Part shown: piece by piece, positions 1 to 5,990 of the stretch
How the letters are laid out: every line of letters begins with the position of its first letter
Position numbering within the stretch: position 1 is the stretch's first letter
Assembly (NCBI GenBank): GCA_016872875.1
Contig: VGYW01000366.1
Location: 1 to 8,228, forward strand
Origin: Planctomycetota bacterium
Lineage (GTDB): Bacteria > Planctomycetota > PUPC01 > DSUN01
Direction: 5' to 3'
Length of the DNA stretch: 8,228 nt
Made by a program: the position numbers and the translations under genes
The notes under the pieces: generated by a model
Told to the model about the DNA's origin: nothing
Databases searched by the model: none
The model's input: the letters and a program-made list of their open reading frames with translations, nothing else

Positions 1-338
1 AACTCGGGGGCGGTCGCGAACGTGCTGGCCACGCTCGTCGTCGCGCCCGAGGTGACGTTGTAGCGGTAGGCCGTGCCCGTGGCGAGGCCGGTGAGCGTGA
101 CCTCGTGGATGGTGTGCGGGGACGGGTCCTCGACGAAGCGCTCGCCCGGCGCCGCGAGCCCATAGTCCACGCGGCTCGGCGCCGCCTCGTCCGTCTCCCA
201 CATCACCACCATGCTGTCCTGGGTGACCTGCTGGAGGTAGGGGCCTTTGATGATCTGCGGCGCGCACAAGGCCTCGCCGCCCGACAGCGCGGCCCCCAGC
301 ACCAGGCCCACGGCCACGAACGCTCTCGCCTGCGACAC
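1..338 (-). CDS. Secreted purple acid phosphatase-like / calcineurin-type phosphoesterase, N-terminal part (partial at left edge)
   Basis: Translating the minus strand gives 112 residues before the window ends. A signal peptide (MSQARAFVAVGLVLGAALSG and on to about residue 26) is followed by a fibronectin-III-like domain. Its key stretches are KGPYLQQVTQDSMVVMWETD, SRVDYG and a later VTLTGLATGTAYRYNV. This 'GPYLQ...W.T......V.YG...TGL.....Y.Y.V' pattern is characteristic of the N-terminal domain of purple acid phosphatases and related metallophosphoesterases. The catalytic domain would lie beyond the left edge, so the enzymatic role is inferred. The start is GTG at 338-336, with AGGAG at 350-346 seven bases upstream. 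The in-frame ATG at 377 falls at the edge of the -10 box of the likely promoter and is therefore not the start. It is transcribed divergently from the DUF4838 gene. Confidence 0.82.
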   Translation of the reverse strand, partial: MSQARAFVAVGLVLGAALSGGEALCAPQIIKGPYLQQVTQDSMVVMWETDEAAPSRVDYGLAAPGERFVEDPSPHTIHEVTLTGLATGTAYRYNVTSGATTSVASTFATAPE

Positions 339-378
339 GGGAACGCTCCTCAATCCCCTCCGGCTGCTCCGCCACATG

Positions 379-407
379 AGAATAGCGCGGGGGCGAACCG
401 TGTTCAA
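379..407 (-). promoter_or_regulatory. Sigma70-like promoter for the phosphoesterase gene
   Basis: On the minus strand TTGAAC (407-402) is followed after exactly 17 bases by TATTCT (384-379). These match the -35 and -10 consensus at five of six bases each. The predicted start of transcription near 372 leaves a leader of about 34 bases that carries the AGGAG site, which supports the GTG start at 338. No regulator site is identified beyond the palindrome at 416-435. Confidence 0.6.
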
Positions 408-415
408 GCGCCCCT

Positions 416-435
416 CCGGCCCGCTTGCGGGCCGG
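416..435. promoter_or_regulatory. GC-rich palindrome overlapping the rightward -35 (operator or repeat)
   Basis: Arms CCGGCCCGC (416-424) and GCGGGCCGG (427-435) are perfect reverse complements around TT. The palindrome sits between the two divergent promoters and covers the -35 hexamer of the DUF4838 promoter. That is a natural position for a repressor site. It could equally be one of the many GC-rich repeats in this genome; the sequence alone does not decide. Confidence 0.4.
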
Positions 436-453
436 CCGCCGATTTCCTATCCT
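425..453 (+). promoter_or_regulatory. Probable sigma70-like promoter for the DUF4838 gene
   Basis: TTGCGG (425-430) and TATCCT (448-453) are separated by 17 bases. The -35 is weak (three matches) and the -10 moderate (four matches). The predicted transcription start near 460 lies about 35 bases before the ATG at 495. The spacing matches the other promoters in this window. Confidence 0.4.
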
Positions 454-494
454 CTCCAGCGCGGAAGGCACAGCCGGAACAAGGAGGCCAGGCG

Positions 495-3077
495 ATGGCT
501 CATCGGGCGCTCGTGGCGGCGGGGATCGCCGCACTTCTCGCGGCACTCCCTCGACCCGCCACGCCGGCGGAGAGCTTCGCCGTTGTGGACGGCGCCCGCC
601 AGGCGGCCATCGTGGCCGCGGGCGGACTCGGCAGGAACCTCCAGGCATACGTCGAGAAGTCCACGGGCCGCAAGCTCCAGCTCGTGGCCGAGAAGGACTA
701 CAAGCCCGAGGCGATGCCGCTGGCTATCTTCGTGGGCGACACGGCCAAGGCGAGAGAGCTCTTCGGCGAGAAGCTGAAGAGCCTGGACGCCGATGCCTAT
801 ATCGTCCACGTTGCGCCCACGTTCGTCGTCCTTGCCGGCTCGCCGTATGCGGAGTGGGACTTCGTGCGGACGCATCTGGGCGTCGAGAGCTACGTGCCGA
901 ACGAGCTTTTCACCGTCGTGCCGAAGCATGAGAAGATGCTCGTCCCCGTCGGCACGCGGATTGAGGAGCCGGTCTTCCTCTCGCGCGGCTTCAGCGCGCT
1001 CAACTCCAGCCAGTGGCTCCGCGGCCACCCGCCCATCCCGTGGCGGATCGTCTCCGGCCACGGACGCTACAAGTTCCACCACAACATCCACAGCTTCATC
1101 ACGGTCGAGGAGTTCGGCAAGGACCACCCCGAGTACTTCCCAATGGTCGGCGACAAGCGGAGCCTTATCTCCACCAGCGCTGGCCCCGGCCCCTGCATCT
1201 CGAACCCCGAGGTCGTGAAGATCGTCATCCGCAAGTGCCGCGAGTATTTCGACAAGAACCCCAAAGAGCTCTGCATCAGCCTGGGGATGACCGACGGCGG
1301 CTACTGCGAGTGCCCGGCGTGCAAGGCGATGGACGGGCCGTCGCTGGAGATCAACGGCCGCACCTCGCCCAGGAGCAACCGCTACTACGCCTTCCTCAAC
1401 CAGGTGGCGAAGGCGATTCGGGAAAGCCATCCAGGGAAGTTCATCGGCACCCTCGGCTACGCGGGGGCAGACCTGCCGCCATCCTTCCCCGTCGAGCGCA
1501 ACCTCATCGTCTACATGTGCTACAACCGCGCCAACTGGGTGAACGCGGAGGACAAGAAGGCCGACCTTGCCCTGATTGACGCCTGGATGGAGCGGCTCGA
1601 CCGCATCGGCATCTACGAATACCTCTACGGCCTCGGCTACAGCGTCCCGCGCCTCTACACCCATCGCCTGGCCGACATGCTCCGCTACGTGGGCAACAAG
1701 AAGCCGCTGAGCGGCTTCTACGCCGAAATCTACTCCCACCACGGACTCGACGGCCCCAAAGCCTGGCTCACCGAGCGGCTCCTGTGGAACCCCAACCAGG
1801 ACGTAGACAAGCTCCTCGTCCAGTGGTCCGCCGCCTGCTTCGGCCCCGCCGCCGAGCCGATGCGCCACTACTTCGAGCTGCTCGAGAACACCTGGATCAA
1901 GAACAGCTCCCGCGTCAAGCAGACAGGCAAGTTCTGGGGCCTCTACAAGGACGAGCAGCTCGAGATGTTCCTCCCCGACGACATGCCCGCCCTCTGGAAG
2001 CTCCTCGACGAGGCAAAGGCCAAGGCCGACAGCGACACTGTCCGTCAGCGGGTTGATTACTTCGCCTCCACCCTCAAGATCACCGAAGTCACCGTCAAGC
2101 AGTACCATGCCTACAACGACGCAATGGCCCTCATCAAGGAGAAGGCCGAGCCGGCCAAGGTCCTCGCCGCGCTCCTCAAGGGCGACGAGACGGCCCCTGA
2201 CTTTGACCTCGGCGCCTACATCGGCAAGCTCATCGCCGCCGACCCCACCAAGTTCATCCAAGGCGTCCAGGTCGCCCGCGGCGCCATGGCCACCCAGTAC
2301 ATCTTCGACCGCGCCATCTGGCCCGCCGTCCACGCCAAACTCAAGGCCGGCGAGCGCGACCCCACCAAGCTCACCCAAGCCGCGAAGGATACCCTTGACG
2401 CCATCGTGGGTGGGGCTTCAATTGTGGGCGGGGTGTCCTCACCCCGCGTCTTGAAGATGCTCTCCCTCTCCGAGAGGATCGCCGTGGCCAAGCGCGCCCC
2501 CAAGCCCCCGACCATTGACGGCACGCCCGACGAGCCGTGCTGGACTTGGATCAACCACGCCCCCTGGTTCGCCCGGCTCTCGATGGCCGCGCACCCGGCC
2601 GCCACCCAATTCGCCCTCGCCTACGACGACGAGCAGCTCTACATCGCCCTCCGCTGCCCCAACCAGGACCCTTGCGCCTTCACCGAGTCCACCCGCAAGG
2701 CGAGCAGCGCCTACGACTGCCCCGCCTGGAAATACCCCTCCGTCGAAGTCTTCCTCAACCCCGACGAGCGCGACGCCCCCGCCAGCGCCGTCCCCTACTA
2801 CCAGGCCATCGTAGCCGCCGCGGGCGGCGTGTGGGAGACCCCCCAGAAGGCCATCGCCTCCTGGAAAGTCACCGACAACGGCAAGGACGCCTGGCAGGCC
2901 GAGCTTGCCCTCTCCTGGAAGAAGCTGGGCATGGACCCAAAGCGCTTCGCCTGGCTTCGCCTCAACCTCGTCCGCAACATGAAGTTCCAGGGCGACCAGG
3001 ACGCCGCCGCCTGGTTCGTCACCGCCCTCGCCAACAACTCCCCCTCCGCCCGCGGCTGGCTCCTCTTCGAGCCATAG
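495..3077 (+). CDS. Secreted DUF4838 protein (glycoside-hydrolase-like, GH67-type N-domain) with C-terminal CBM9-like domain
   Basis: An 860-residue protein starting at ATG 495, chosen because AAGGAGG (481-487) lies seven bases upstream; the open frame continues further 5' without any plausible start signal. It begins with a signal peptide (hydrophobic AGIAALLAAL, probable cleavage after TPA near residue 25), so it acts outside the cytoplasm. Residues about 25-150 resemble the non-catalytic N-domain of alpha-glucuronidases (AAIVAAGGLGRNLQAYVEKS, then PLAIFVGD). Residues about 160-500 fit DUF4838: HHNIHSF (195-201), HPEYFPMVGDKR, SLGMTDGGYCECPAC with cysteines 271, 273 and 276, and LYGLGYSVPRLY. 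Residues about 668-860 resemble a CBM9/DOMON-type sandwich (PTIDGTPDEPCW, YDDEQLYIALRC, SVEVFLNPD, WLRLNLVRN). Catalytic residues of DUF4838 are not established, so substrate (uronate-bearing glycan?) is inference. A hairpin repeat occupies part of the linker at residues 638-653. Confidence 0.9.
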   Translation: MAHRALVAAGIAALLAALPRPATPAESFAVVDGARQAAIVAAGGLGRNLQAYVEKSTGRKLQLVAEKDYKPEAMPLAIFVGDTAKARELFGEKLKSLDADAYIVHVAPTFVVLAGSPYAEWDFVRTHLGVESYVPNELFTVVPKHEKMLVPVGTRIEEPVFLSRGFSALNSSQWLRGHPPIPWRIVSGHGRYKFHHNIHSFITVEEFGKDHPEYFPMVGDKRSLISTSAGPGPCISNPEVVKIVIRKCREYFDKNPKELCISLGMTDGGYCECPACKAMDGPSLEINGRTSPRSNRYYAFLNQVAKAIRESHPGKFIGTLGYAGADLPPSFPVERNLIVYMCYNRANWVNAEDKKADLALIDAWMERLDRIGIYEYLYGLGYSVPRLYTHRLADMLRYVGNKKPLSGFYAEIYSHHGLDGPKAWLTERLLWNPNQDVDKLLVQWSAACFGPAAEPMRHYFELLENTWIKNSSRVKQTGKFWGLYKDEQLEMFLPDDMPALWKLLDEAKAKADSDTVRQRVDYFASTLKITEVTVKQYHAYNDAMALIKEKAEPAKVLAALLKGDETAPDFDLGAYIGKLIAADPTKFIQGVQVARGAMATQYIFDRAIWPAVHAKLKAGERDPTKLTQAAKDTLDAIVGGASIVGGVSSPRVLKMLSLSERIAVAKRAPKPPTIDGTPDEPCWTWINHAPWFARLSMAAHPAATQFALAYDDEQLYIALRCPNQDPCAFTESTRKASSAYDCPAWKYPSVEVFLNPDERDAPASAVPYYQAIVAAAGGVWETPQKAIASWKVTDNGKDAWQAELALSWKKLGMDPKRFAWLRLNLVRNMKFQGDQDAAAWFVTALANNSPSARGWLLFEP
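2406..2453 (+). repeat. Hairpin repeat apparently inserted in frame within the DUF4838 gene
   Basis: Arms GCGGGGTG (2428-2435) and CACCCCGC (2440-2447) form a perfect 8-bp stem with loop TCCT. The surrounding codons, 2406-2453, encode VGGASIVGGVSSPRVL. They use GGT, GCT, TCA, ATT and TTG, whereas the rest of the gene strongly prefers GCC, ATC, CTC and similar C-ending codons. The segment lies in the linker before the CBM9-like domain, where extra residues would be tolerated. I infer insertion of a genome repeat; exact borders cannot be fixed from one copy. Confidence 0.5.
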
Positions 3078-3086
3078 CTTTGGAGT

Positions 3087-3125
3087 GCGGCGACGCAGTC
3101 GCCGCTTTCGCTCCTCGCGGAGCGA
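3087..3125. repeat. Two adjacent perfect hairpins downstream of the DUF4838 gene
   Basis: The first stem is GCGGCGAC (3087-3094) with GTCGCCGC (3098-3105) around GCA. The second is TCGCTCC (3108-3114) with GGAGCGA (3119-3125) around TCGC. An outer GGAG (3082-3085) can also pair with CTCC (3111-3114), so the two folds are alternatives. The pair begins ten bases after the stop codon. It could help end or stabilise the transcript, but no T-run follows, so it is called a repeat and not an intrinsic terminator. Confidence 0.55.
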
Positions 3126-3128
3126 GGC

Positions 3129-3214
3129 GGTAGGGCGTGCATACCTGCACGCGGAATGCCCGCTCGCCAGGTCCGGCCCCGATTCGTTCCGCGTGCTGGT
3201 AAGCACGCCCTACC
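3129..3214. mobile_element. 86-bp MITE-like element with 12-bp terminal inverted repeats
   Basis: GGTAGGGCGTGC (3129-3140) and GCACGCCCTACC (3203-3214) are perfect inverted ends. Each end also folds into its own small hairpin: GCGTGC/GCACGC at 3135-3152 and again at 3191-3208. The inside is loosely symmetric (CGGAAT against ATTCGTTCCG). It has no coding capacity. A related copy lies at 3779-3874. I see no clear target-site duplication, so mobility is inferred from shape and recurrence only. Confidence 0.55.
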
Positions 3215-3254
3215 TTGCTCCCCCAACCGGCCTTCCTTCTCCTGTCACGCGTGC

Positions 3255-3283
3255 TTGACTCTGGCTGCCTCAGGTGGTAAACG
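3255..3283 (+). promoter_or_regulatory. Possible promoter for the MNT nucleotidyltransferase gene
   Basis: TTGACT (3255-3260), a five of six -35 match, is followed after 17 bases by TAAACG (3278-3283), which matches the -10 consensus at only three bases. The predicted start near 3290 would give a leader of about 40 bases before the ATG at 3333. Confidence 0.35.
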
Positions 3284-3332
3284 TAGAGACAGGCAGAGGT
3301 GGGTCCATGACCGAGGACCGGTGGAGTTGGCC

Positions 3333-3650
3333 ATGGTAGATGGACAGGGGATCGCTGCCGCCGCGCGCATGCTCCTGCGAGCCGCGCCGGGCTCCAGGGT
3401 CATCCTCTTCGGCTCGCACGCCAGAGGCGAGGCGGGGCCGGACAGCGATCTTGACTTCGTGGTCGTCGAGCCCGCTGTTACCGCAAGGCGCAGCGAACAG
3501 GTTCGCCTCCGCGACGTCCTGCGTCCCCTGCGCATCCCTGTGGACATCCTGGTCGTCAGCGAGGCCGCGTTCCGTGACTGGGCCGAGACCCCGGGCACAG
3601 TCCTCTACGAAGCCGCGCACGAAGGGCGGGCTTTCAGTGACCCCACTTGA
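3333..3650 (+). CDS. MNT-family minimal nucleotidyltransferase (antitoxin-type partner of HEPN)
   Basis: A 105-residue protein, the usual size for stand-alone MNT domains. The signature FGSHARGEAGPDSDLDFVVV places the GSxARG loop at residues 27-32 and the metal-binding aspartates at 39 and 41; the third carboxylate is D71 in VDILVV. All catalytic positions are present. In MNT/HEPN toxin-antitoxin pairs this protein usually modifies or neutralises a HEPN ribonuclease encoded beside it. Here the next gene begins 14 bases before this one ends, the typical arrangement, but is truncated (3637-3783). The start ATG 3333 follows GGAG (3323-3326); an in-frame GTG at 3321 is an alternative. Further upstream extension would run back into the repeat region and is rejected. 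Confidence 0.85.
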   Translation: MVDGQGIAAAARMLLRAAPGSRVILFGSHARGEAGPDSDLDFVVVEPAVTARRSEQVRLRDVLRPLRIPVDILVVSEAAFRDWAETPGTVLYEAAHEGRAFSDPT

Positions 3651-3783
3651 GCACGCCGAACTTCTTCTGCGCAAAGCGCAGGAAGACGAAACCACACTTG
3701 GCATCCTCCTGGCGGGTGTGAGTGTCGCGTCTCCAATCCTCAGACTAATCCGTGCCCTTCTGCCGGCAATGGGGCGATGGTAG
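3637..3783 (+). pseudogene. Truncated HEPN-domain gene, partner of the MNT gene
   Basis: Starting at GTG 3637, inside the end of the MNT gene, the frame reads MTPLEHAELLLRKAQEDETT and then on to a TAG at 3781, 48 residues in all. The opening 'PLEHA.LLL.KA.ED' matches the first helix of HEPN partners of MNT proteins, which usually run to about 110-140 residues. The middle (about residues 26-46, ending LRLIRALLPAMG) faintly recalls the second helix (..EKLLKALLAAHG) but has lost the usual GFHAQQA motif. The R-x4-6-H catalytic motif, expected just afterwards, is absent. The stop codon lies within GGTAGG, the left end of the repeat at 3779-3874. I infer a disabled toxin. Confidence 0.6.
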
Positions 3784-3874
3784 GCACGGCGTCACACCCA
3801 CTGGGACCTCTTGCCTTGCACGGCGGAACGTCCCCGCAGCCAAACGCACGGTGTGCTGGCAAGCGCGCCCTACC
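3779..3874. mobile_element. Second, diverged copy of the MITE-like element
   Basis: The right half aligns with the element at 3129-3214. It has GCACGGCGGAACGTCCCCGC from 3818, compared with GCACGCGGAATGCCCGC, then a terminal unit GTGTGC-TGGCAA-GCGCGC-CCTACC (3851-3874) compared with GCGTGC-TGGTAA-GCACGC-CCTACC. The left end is only GGTAGG (3779-3784) and the left half is poorly conserved, so that border is uncertain. Its left end supplies the stop codon of the HEPN fragment. No recognisable HEPN sequence resumes after its right end. Confidence 0.45.
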
Positions 3875-3914
3875 GGGCTTGGCGTGTGGCGAGGGGGCAG
3901 GGCTTGCGGTCGGG

Positions 3915-3943
3915 TTGACCCGATGGGGCTTACCGCCTATCAT
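3915..3943 (+). promoter_or_regulatory. Sigma70-like promoter for the GH51 gene
   Basis: TTGACC (3915-3920) and TATCAT (3938-3943) are exactly 17 bases apart, each matching consensus at five of six positions. The predicted start near 3950 leaves a purine-rich leader of about 37 bases before ATG 3987. TCGGGTTGACCCGA (3910-3923) forms a short dyad around the -35 that could be a regulator site. Confidence 0.6.
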
Positions 3944-3960
3944 TGAGCCGAGCCAGGGGA

Positions 3961-3980
3961 GGACGGGGAGGGACGGGGAG
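3961..3980 (+). repeat. Two tandem copies of a purine-rich 10-mer in the GH51 leader
   Basis: GGACGGGGAG occurs twice without a gap, and a further GAGG follows. The second copy provides the ribosome binding site (GGAG at 3977-3980, six bases before ATG). The duplication offers the ribosome several equivalent purine-rich sites; whether it affects expression is unknown. Confidence 0.6.
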
Positions 3981-3986
3981 AGGACA

Positions 3987-5918
3987 ATGGCGGCGAGGTT
4001 CACGGTGGACGCGTCGCGGGGGGCGGGGGAGATTTCGCCGCTGTGGTTCGGGCACAACCTGGAGCACACGCGGAGCTGCATCTGGCGCGGGCTGAGCGCG
4101 CAACTGCTCCGCAACCGCAAGTTCGCCGGCATGCCGCAGCACGACGGCACCGCACAGCACTGGCATCGCGTCGGGTCCCGCCAGAGCTGGCGCCTGCTCG
4201 AGCTTCGCGGCGGCTACAAGGGGAGCGATGGCGAGCCGTTCACGGCGCACTTCGACCCGAAGAACGGCCACGGCTGCCAGCGGCAGCGGGTGGAGTGCTT
4301 CACCGAGGCCCGGTGCGGGCTCGCGCAGCGCGGCATCCCGCTCGTGCGCGGGCGGCGATATGTCGGCCGCCTCGCGCTGCGGGCCGACCGCGAGGTGGTG
4401 GTGAGCGTGCGGCTGGCGGGGAAGGGGACGACGCCTGCCAGGTTCAAGGCAGGCCCTGCCGGTTGGGCGGAGGCCGATTTCCGCTTCACGGCCCCCACCA
4501 CGACCGGCGACGCGCGGCTGGAGATAGCGTTCCAGGGGCCGGGGGTGCTCTACGTGGGCATGGCCTCGCTCCTGCCCGCGGATAGCTTCCACGGGATGCG
4601 CCGCGATGTCGTCGAGTTGCTCAAGGAGATCGGCGTGCCGCTCCTCCGCTGGCCAGGGGGCAACTTCGCGGGCGACTATCGCTGGCAGGACGGACTGCTG
4701 CCCGTTGACCGCCGCGCGCCCCTCTACAGCGCCTTCATCGAGACCCTGCCCCACACCGACTGGTACGACACCCACGAGATCGGCACCGACGAGTTCATGG
4801 CCCTCTGCCGCGAGCTGGGCGCCGAGCCGTTCATCACCATCAACCTCAGCCTCGAGGGGGCAAAGGAGGCCGCCGCTTGGGTCGAATACTGTAATGGCTC
4901 GCCCGACACGCAGTGGGGCGGTCACCGCGCAGCGCAGGGCCATCCCGAGCCCTACAACGTTCGGCACTGGACCCTCGGCAACGAGATGGGCTACTCGCAC
5001 ATGAAAGGCCCCAACACGCCCCGCGAGTACAGCCGCCTCGCCGCTGAGTGCGCCCGCGCGATGAGAGCCGTCAGCCCCGGCCTCATCTTCACCTCGTCCA
5101 CCGGCTGGAGCGAGCAGTGGTATCAGGGCCTCCTGGCCGCCGAGGAGGACTACTACCACAACATCTCGCACCACACCTACAACACGCTGATGCGGCGGTT
5201 CGAGGGGGAGGCGGGGGCGGCGGGGTTCCGCAAGCTCGCCTCCTGCCCCGACATCATCTTCCACACCCGCGCCCGCGGCGACGGGTACACGGGCGAGACG
5301 CGGCTCACCATGCTCGACATCCGCGACCTCATCAACGAGAGTCCCCGCCGCGACAGGAACATCGGCATCGCCTTCGACGAGTGGAACGTCTGGTACGCCT
5401 GGTATCGCGAGCCGGGCGTGGCCGAAGGCATCTACGCGGCGCTCATGCTTGGCCACCTCTGCCGCGAGGCGCGCAAGCTCGGCGTCACCATCGGCGCATA
5501 CTTCGAGCCGGTCAACGAGGGCGCCATCCTCGTCGAGCCGGCCTCAGCGCGCCTCACCCCCGTCGGCCAGGTCCACGCCCTCTTCAATGCCCATCACGGC
5601 AACGAGCTTCTCGAAATCGCGCCTTCGGCCGAAGCCGACGACCTCCACATGGTGGCCTCGCGCAACCCGCGCACGGGCCAGCTCACCGTCACCATAGTCA
5701 ACCGCAGCCCCGATGCCGCCCGCGAAGCGGCGATTGCACTGGCGAACGGTCCATTGCCCAAGCCTGTCGAGGCCGTGCTGCTGACTTCTGAGAGCTACCG
5801 CCCCGGCTCGGTGTTCCGGGCGTCGAAGCTGAAGGTCGGACGCGCGCCTGATGGCTCCCTCGCCGTCACCCTGCCCCCGCACAGCGTCGCACGCATCCAC
5901 TGGCCGACGCCTGAATGA
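3987..5918 (+). CDS. GH51 alpha-L-arabinofuranosidase with inserted CBM4/9-like domain
   Basis: A 643-residue enzyme expected to remove terminal alpha-L-arabinofuranosyl residues from arabinoxylan, arabinan or their oligosaccharides. It opens with the family's ISPLWFGHNLEH and LLRNRKF motifs. A beta-rich CBM4/9-like segment (about residues 95-205) precedes the TIM barrel, which begins near FHGMRRDVVELLKEIGVPLL and includes RWPGGNF (W222). The acid/base is E333 in TLGNEMG and the nucleophile E465 in IAFDEWNVWY, both intact. The C-terminal beta domain runs to the end (VTIVNRSPDAAREA, LPPHSVARIHW). There is no signal peptide, so it is probably cytoplasmic and acts on imported oligosaccharides. 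The start is ATG 3987 with GGAG six bases upstream; the frame is open to 3777 but that part is repeat and promoter sequence. It is likely transcribed with the downstream peptidase gene. Confidence 0.93.
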   Translation: MAARFTVDASRGAGEISPLWFGHNLEHTRSCIWRGLSAQLLRNRKFAGMPQHDGTAQHWHRVGSRQSWRLLELRGGYKGSDGEPFTAHFDPKNGHGCQRQRVECFTEARCGLAQRGIPLVRGRRYVGRLALRADREVVVSVRLAGKGTTPARFKAGPAGWAEADFRFTAPTTTGDARLEIAFQGPGVLYVGMASLLPADSFHGMRRDVVELLKEIGVPLLRWPGGNFAGDYRWQDGLLPVDRRAPLYSAFIETLPHTDWYDTHEIGTDEFMALCRELGAEPFITINLSLEGAKEAAAWVEYCNGSPDTQWGGHRAAQGHPEPYNVRHWTLGNEMGYSHMKGPNTPREYSRLAAECARAMRAVSPGLIFTSSTGWSEQWYQGLLAAEEDYYHNISHHTYNTLMRRFEGEAGAAGFRKLASCPDIIFHTRARGDGYTGETRLTMLDIRDLINESPRRDRNIGIAFDEWNVWYAWYREPGVAEGIYAALMLGHLCREARKLGVTIGAYFEPVNEGAILVEPASARLTPVGQVHALFNAHHGNELLEIAPSAEADDLHMVASRNPRTGQLTVTIVNRSPDAAREAAIALANGPLPKPVEAVLLTSESYRPGSVFRASKLKVGRAPDGSLAVTLPPHSVARIHWPTPE

Positions 5919-5974
5919 GTTCGTAGTGCGGGCTTCAGCCCGTGCGTATACGGGCTGAAGCCCGCACTACGAAC
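5919..5974. repeat. Perfect 25-bp-arm palindrome between GH51 and the peptidase gene
   Basis: Positions 5919-5943 and 5950-5974 are exact reverse complements around a six-base loop (GCGTAT). The arms contain GTAGTGCGGGCTTCAGCCCG, itself carrying a nested dyad (CGGGCTTCAGCCCG). The first arm starts at the base directly after the GH51 stop codon. No T-run follows, so simple intrinsic termination is unlikely. A REP/BIME-like role (transcript stabilisation, partial attenuation between the two genes) or a transposable palindrome is more likely. It resembles repeats I associate with planctomycete-type genomes, but that is recollection only. Confidence 0.8.
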
Positions 5975-5990
5975 TTTGCGAGGAGATCGA

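Noticed and set aside
105..494. 5' extension of the DUF4838 frame
   Set aside because: It runs through the divergent phosphoesterase gene and both promoters, has no ribosome site, and would bury the signal peptide.
447..2378. 643-codon open frame on the minus strand
   Set aside because: It is the antisense shadow of the DUF4838 gene, produced by GC-rich codon bias. Its translation is low-complexity in V, G, E and A, with no recognisable domain.
3156..3332. 5' extension of the MNT frame
   Set aside because: It begins inside the MITE-like element and encodes arginine- and proline-rich sequence unlike any MNT protein.
3777..3986. 5' extension of the GH51 frame
   Set aside because: It crosses the second repeat copy and the promoter; GH51 homology begins at ATG 3987.
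3078..3986. CRISPR array
   Set aside because: The repeats are inverted, unevenly spaced and diverged; there are no regular direct repeats with unique spacers.
3930..5456. 508-codon open frame on the minus strand
   Set aside because: Antisense shadow of GH51; the plus strand carries intact catalytic motifs and this translation has none.
5919..5974. Intrinsic terminator for GH51
   Set aside because: The stem is strong but is followed by TTTGCG, not a T-run, so it is called a repeat.
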